Part shown: piece by piece, positions 59,341-64,000 of the stretch
Position numbering within the stretch: the first letter of the stretch is position 1
How the letters are laid out: each line of letters begins with the position of its first letter
From: Orientallactaga sibirica
Taxonomy: Eukaryota > Chordata > Mammalia > Rodentia > Dipodidae
Length of the DNA: 64,000 nt
Assembly: GCA_036365145.1 (NCBI GenBank)
Contig: JAEOAD010000240.1
Location: 1,240,001 to 1,304,000 of the forward strand
Direction: 5' to 3'
Notes under the pieces: generated by a model
What the model was told of the DNA's origin: nothing
Databases searched by the model: none
The model's input: the letters and a program-made list of their open reading frames with translations, nothing else
Made by a program: the position numbers and the translations under genes

Positions 59341-60128
59341 ATAGCCCTTGCACAGATGTGGTTGTATCCAAAACGTCTTCAGGTCTCTATGCAAACCACA
59401 GTTCCTCTTCCAATGGCTTTGTCAGCCTATCAGGGTCATTATGTACAGCCTTGTGCATGTCTCAGCAGTGGCTCCTGGAATCATGTGCACTTCTTGACCA
59501 CTTCGTGCTTTTTGTCTTTTCCAAAACAGTTTTCAGTTCTATCATAGTTTTTCCTCAGGCATCCTCTCCATTGTTTTAATGTAAAGCAGTTGGGCCATCT
59601 TCCTTAAGATTGCTAATGTGTTGTTCAAGTGGAGCTTCAGTAAACTAAAACCAAGCACATCAGCCCATTTCATATTTAACCTTGATCAAACCCTCTGAGC
59701 ATGGGCAGCAGAATGCAGCCATCACTTTTGCCAGTAGCTCAGTTTCAATAAAGTCCTCTTACATCTTTCCTTCTTAGAAACTTCAAACACCAAGCCTCCA
59801 AGTTCAATTCCCTCTGCACTTAGCATTTTCAAACTTGCACAAGAATAGGCCATAATATTTGGCTTACCACTCCAGAAGGCATTTTAAGTTGCAAGCACCA
59901 AGTCCATGCCCATTCCTCCAAGAGAAAAGTTCCAAGACATCAAAATCCACAAGATCAGATTCATCTTACCTGATGTTCTGGTACCAATTTCTATAGTACA
60001 CAGCTTCAGGTACTGAAATGAACTTCCAAACCAGGCACAATTATGAAGAAAGGGATATTTATTGAAGCTACAGAACCAGGGGAAGTTCCATAATAGCAGA
60101 AGAAATTGGTCCTCTCTTAGAGGACCAA

Positions 60129-60152
60129 AGGACAGAGAAAGAGAGAGAGAGA
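60129..60152. repeat. (GA)n simple repeat
   Basis: GAGAAAGAGAGAGAGAGAG run in the right MaLR LTR. Confidence 0.85.
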
Positions 60153-60366
60153 GGCCACAAGCCAAAACAAACAAACAACCCCCTCCCACCCACTGTGTCT
60201 TAAGGCTTCTCAATAGCCCTTTTCCTTGTTTCCTCCTTTTGTGTATGACCAAAGATGCTAAAAGAATAAAAACAATGTACCTCAACACTCCCCACACCTC
60301 CATTCTATGACAAATCACCCCTATTAATCTGCCTCTTGTCCTTCTCACAGGACTGACATTGAACAA

Positions 60367-60392
60367 AAGAATAAGAATAATAATAATAATAA

Positions 60393-60423
<31 letters not shown>

Positions 60424-60432
60424 AAGAAGAAC
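60367..60432. repeat. Compound trinucleotide repeat (AAT)n(AAG)n
   Basis: About seven AAT units pass directly into about twelve AAG (GAA-type) units. Gives poly-Ile/Arg and poly-Ser/Tyr frames that are not genes. Confidence 0.95.
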
Positions 60433-60544
60433 TAGACACCAGACAGCAAGAGCATCCCAAACTCAAAGTATAACCCCACCTAGATCCAGACACAGAAGAT
60501 CACCAGCCCTGACTTCATCTCATTGGTCAGCAAGAAATAGCCAG

Positions 60545-61070
60545 ATACTTTTGTGACATGTTGACTTTGCTTGTTAATAGGGTACAATCATAGACTATTT
60601 AGTTTTTACTGTTAATATCTGAAAGTATAGTTTTGTTTGCTTACTTGATATATCACATCTAAAATTTAAGTTCCATGAATTGTGTGAAATTAAGGACTTT
60701 GTCTCTTTTCATCTGATACCTTTTGTGTATAAGTTCTTAGTACAAGACAAAAATCCTCAATCAATATTTGCTGACTGAGAACAATGAAAATATTTTCTTA
60801 CATACTATTCCCTAGTATCCCTTCAAAATCCTAGAGACCCATTTTCCACAACATATCACTCTGTATTTTCTGAAGACATGACAATTGTTCCCTTGGTAAA
60901 AGAGGAATAAGAGATATGGACAAGTCTTTTGGAAATGCTGGAAAGTAAAAAGAACTGAATTCTGGTTTTGATCTACATTTCTATCTTTGCAGCAGATGAA
61001 AACTTAATGCAGTTCCTTGGTGAAAATTTCTTCTTAAATGATTATCACAGGGCTCTGTTTTATTAAAATG
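60545..61070. other. Unassigned AT-rich DNA
   Basis: No repeat family, frame or RNA signal recognised. Confidence 0.4.
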
Positions 61071-61073
61071 ACT

Positions 61074-61354
61074 GAGGGGCGGAAGATGGCTCAGTGGATA
61101 AAGTGCTTGCCAAACAAAATCTATGCTACAAAGCACAAAAATATGGTAGGCTTCTGTATTTATAGTATTTCTATTTTTTCTGTATTACGAGATGAAAGGC
61201 AGAGAATTTCCTAGAAGCTTAAATATCAGCTAGCTTGGTCAATAGAGCAGTGGACAACAAGAGACCTTGACTCAAACAAGGTGGAAGGCAAGGGGAAACA
61301 CCTGAATTTTGTCCTCTGATCTCAACACATGGGCCCACATTCACACACATGGAC

Positions 61355-61427
<73 letters not shown>

Positions 61428-61435
61428 GACTGAAT
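61074..61435 (+). mobile_element. Old tRNA-headed SINE with (TC)n(AC)n end
   Basis: Head AAGATGGCTCAGTGGATAAAG and body end CTGATCTCAACACATGG resemble older B2-superfamily or ID-type rodent SINEs. Interrupted in the middle. Ends in (TC)n 61362-61404 and (AC)n 61405-61427. Confidence 0.6.
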
Positions 61436-62759
61436 AACAATATGATGTAAGTATCTCTTTATAAGACAGGAAACTGTGGTGACATTAAAAATATTATAAT
61501 GGAACTTCTGGTTAAAATGGCAGCATAGGAACCACACCAAAATAGTCTAGGGGAGAAAAAGCAAAACAAACAAACAAACAAACAAAAAAAAAAACAAAAG
61601 CAAAATACCCTCTTCTACTAAAAAGTGAGGTATATAGTAAATTATCAACCATAGCAAAGAACTAGGAGAGATCCAGAGCATCTAGAGCCCACAGAAACAG
61701 GCAGAAGTGGCTCCAACAGTGGTGGCAAGTTCTGCATGGCTGCAGCTGCCAAGCTCAGCCTGAGCCACAGGGAAAAAAAAAATCCAGATGAAGGGTTTTT
61801 TCATCCACACTGGCCTCCTTGCAAACTCAAGAAATGTGGAAGGAGAACAGCAGAGACCAATGGAGCAGCCTGTGAGGAAGAAGATTGTGAGGACTAGTGG
61901 GCAGACTTCAGCCTCCATCCACAGCCTCCCCTGCCCCAGCACCAGCACAAGCACCAGCAAGCACCAAAGACCTGAAGAAGGGAGCTCACCTACACAGCAC
62001 CCAACATGATCAGAGCAGTGACCCACTGACCCAGCCAGCCTACCTGAGCCCACAGCACAACAAAGAGGGACCAAAGCAGCTGTGCAACATAGCTGAGACC
62101 AAAGCCATTCCAAAAGGTAACTGGGATTACACCAGGTCAGTAACCACCAAATAAGCCTGGTATATAGGCTTGCATTGGAAGGGCAAATTGCACCATACAT
62201 GACAGGGTAAATTATATGTTAAATCTGATGGATGGTCAGATCTGACATTCTTAAATAAGCTATATTTTGGGCTGCTCATTTATTGTTTTCTGATTTATAG
62301 TGCCTTTGTTTTCTCTTCTGTCATTCATTGGGGAAGGGTCTCACTTGGTCACAAGCTGACCTTGGAACCCTCTACAGACCAAAAATTGTAGCCTCCCAGT
62401 TGAAATGATTAAGGGTGTGGGGCAACACACATCCTTAGGGACTGTGACTTTGCTAGAGGATCTGTTTGTCCCAAAACCTACTTTTCCATAAATACTCTGT
62501 GTTGTTTTTCATTGAATGTGTACATTGTTTATTTAATTGTTTAGAATTTGTCTGTATTTTGTTTCAGTCAGCTTACTTGAATACTATCAAAGTAGCAAAC
62601 CCAACACCTAGGGTCACTTTTCTGGTAACTATGAGAGTCTTAAGAGCCACACCTAGCAACTTAAGCTCCTACCCTAAAGACATATAACATCAGATTGATT
62701 AATACATCTAATATTACCACAGATAATTAGAAAACTCAAGCATTAAATTAACCCAAGAT

Positions 62760-63760
62760 AAAATATTTCTACATTATAATACAAGAAACACAAAAAATCA
62801 AGACAATATAAATCCACCAAAAAGTATTAATGCATCAGAAATGACCTTCAATGACACTGATTTAGAGGAAATGCCTGGAAAGATTTCAAAAGAATGATTG
62901 TAAATATGTTCAAAGAACTCAAAGAGGAAATCAAAGGAATCAAAGAACACACAGGAAACCATTTAATGAAATAAGGAGGTCAATACAAGACATGAATAAG
63001 GAAATCGAAATAATAAAGAAAAACTAGTCAGAAATAGTAGCAATGAAGAACACAATCAGTAAAATTAAAAACTGTAGAAAATCTCCCCAATAGAATGGAT
63101 GAAGGATAGAACAGAATATCCAAATTAGAAGACCAGGTGGCAGATCTAATACAGTCCAACAAGAAGAAAGACAAACTAATAGGAAAGTATGAATGGGAAT
63201 TTCAAGATATTTGGGAACCCTATGAAAAGATCAAACATGAGAATTCAGGGTATAGTAGAAGGAGAAGAATCTCACTCCAAAGGCCTAGTAGGTTTTTTCA
63301 ACAAAATAATAGAAGAAAACTTCTCCCAAATTGGGAAAGAGATGCCAATGCAGATACAGGAAGCCTTTATAACACCAAATATACAAAACCTGGAAAGAAC
63401 TTCTCCTCACCATATATATAATTAAACTACCAAACATACAAACCAAAGAAAATATATTGAAAGCAGCTAGAGAGAAAAATCAAGTCACCTACAAAGGCAA
63501 GCCCATCAGGATCACAGCAGATTACTCAACAAAAACTTTAAAAGCCTGAAGGGCTTGGAGTTATGTATTCCAAGTTCTGAAAGATAATAACTGTCCACTA
63601 AGGTTACTTTATCCTGCAAAGCTATCCATTCAAATAGATGGAGAAATAAGGACATTCCACAACAAAAGCAGGCTAAAGGAATATTTGGAAACAAAACCAG
63701 CTCTACAGAAAATACTTGAAAGGATTCTCCAAGCTGAAGAGAAAGAAAAGCACACATATA
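62760..63760 (+). pseudogene. L1 ORF1 remnant, sense
   Basis: Coiled-coil start (FKELKEEIKGIKEHTG) near 62900-62950, then two overlapping frames at 63137-63425: one reads the pre-RRM region, the other the RRM start (MKRSNMRIQGIVEGEE, IIEENFSQIGKE). C-terminal domain pieces follow to about 63760. Several frameshifts and stops; same protein as the remnant at 24701-25691. Confidence 0.85.
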
Positions 63761-63848
63761 AGGAACCCCCCAAAAAACAAACCATACTCCAATAGTAGTT
63801 AATACAAAAAAGCAAAAGTAAAACCAGAAGAACTACAAAACAAGAAAA

Positions 63849-64000
63849 ATGGCAAAGATAAATACACACCTATCTATCAATGGCCTGAATGCCCCAACCA
63901 AAAGACATAGGTTTGCAGACTGGGTTAAGAAGTAGGATCCTTCAATTTGTTGCCTCCATGAAACTCACCTTTGTACAAAGGATGGACACTATGTTAGGGT
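63849..64000 (+). pseudogene. L1 ORF2 start (endonuclease N-terminus)
   Basis: ATG at 63849, then INGLNAPTKRHRFADWVKK, a stop codon TAG at 63933, then DPSICCLHETHL. The Asn of NGLN and Glu of HETHL correspond to catalytic endonuclease positions (N14 and E43 type). The premature stop makes it defective. The rest is outside the window. Confidence 0.85.

Larger units (their letters stand above)
42200..60160 (-). mobile_element. Antisense MaLR split by ERV-A
   Basis: Left LTR about 42200-42600 (ends CTACAACA, next to CCACTGACCCC, the complement of a purine tract); internal 42601-43006 and, beyond ERV-A, 59341-59985; right LTR from about 59990. Left and right LTRs share, by eye, GGAATATTTAGTGAAGC / GGGATATTTATTGAAGC and CCAGGGGAAGTTC at 42280-42320 and 60050-60090. 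The internal start reads, on the minus strand, ATTGGTACCAGAAC next to the LTR, as in MaLR elements. The right LTR's outer end is unclear because of simple repeats. Confidence 0.6.
61501..64000 (+). mobile_element. Sense L1, 5' end to start of ORF2
   Basis: 5' end at GGAACTTCTGGTTAAAATGG (61501), 5'UTR to about 62760, then ORF1 and the ORF2 start, running off the window. It matches the complement of 26216-27710. The minus-strand frame at 61682-62200 (172 codons) is a shadow of the 5'UTR. Confidence 0.88.

Noticed and set aside
43003..59344. Target duplication for ERV-A
   Set aside because: GTAT on the left and ATAG on the right do not match, and shifting the LTR ends by one or two bases does not help.
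59884..60366. 160-codon minus-strand frame
   Set aside because: Falls in the MaLR LTR/internal boundary and GA repeat; poly-Ser/Leu run comes from the repeat.
61682..62200. 172-codon minus-strand frame with Cys-rich protein
   Set aside because: Antisense of an L1 5'UTR; the similar frame on the matching copy at 27094-27508 is not conserved in phase.

Overview
This is mammalian, rodent-type DNA. It has 7SL-derived B1-like SINEs, B2-superfamily tRNA-derived SINEs with the head GGCTGGAGAGATGGCTTAGC, L1 LINEs and MaLR-type LTR elements. The tRNA-derived SINE closely resembles, from memory, the DIP element of jerboas, so Dipodidae (for example Jaculus) is my best guess; 'rodent' is safe, 'jerboa' is an inference. 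I find no intact host protein-coding gene. The window is an intergenic or intronic repeat graveyard, and nearly all open reading frames are L1 or retroviral debris or low-complexity translation.

Layout. 1-567: an L1 fragment duplicated almost perfectly at 3725-4291. 568-3545: the longest stretch that looks single copy, with a possible terminal exon and 3'UTR (weak). 3556-3722: (CCCTT)n. 3725-10140: antisense L1 carrying one B1, three DIP-like SINEs and a full MaLR element (6429-8541) that itself holds another DIP. 10141-12030: AT-rich DNA with two B1s. 12030-15013: older L1 pieces. 15014-27710: a long antisense L1 (ORF1 and ORF2 both broken), interrupted by three DIP SINEs, a class II provirus remnant (18929-22054, 6-bp target duplication) and a MaLR solo LTR (23971-24527). 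27711-31700: one arm of a diverged inverted repeat, holding a class I-type solo LTR into which a MaLR LTR has inserted. 31700-36317: two class I ERV remnants in opposite orientation; the antisense one has a tRNA-His-like primer site.

36318-42130: AT-rich ERV-like DNA, a diverged LTR, an L1 3'UTR insertion and an antisense MaLR. About 42200-60160: a three-level nest. An antisense MaLR is split by a class I-type element here called ERV-A (43007-59340), whose own 5' LTR is split by a second provirus (43301-49739, 6-bp target duplication, tRNA-Lys-like primer site, remnants of gag and env but no recognisable pol). The second arm of the inverted repeat (50455-53900) lies inside ERV-A. 60160-61500: simple repeats and an old SINE. 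61501-64000: the 5' end of a sense-strand L1 running off the window.

How the parts relate: no operon or pathway is present. The value of the window is its insertion chronology, which exact target duplications let one read. A recurring theme is that the ERVs keep gag, integrase or env pieces but have no recognisable protease/reverse transcriptase, so none could move on its own. I did not find a convincing new biological system. The most unusual items are the tandem copy at the window start that differs only by indels, the nested provirus with class I-like genes but class II-like ends, and a 30-bp minisatellite in the ERV-A leader.
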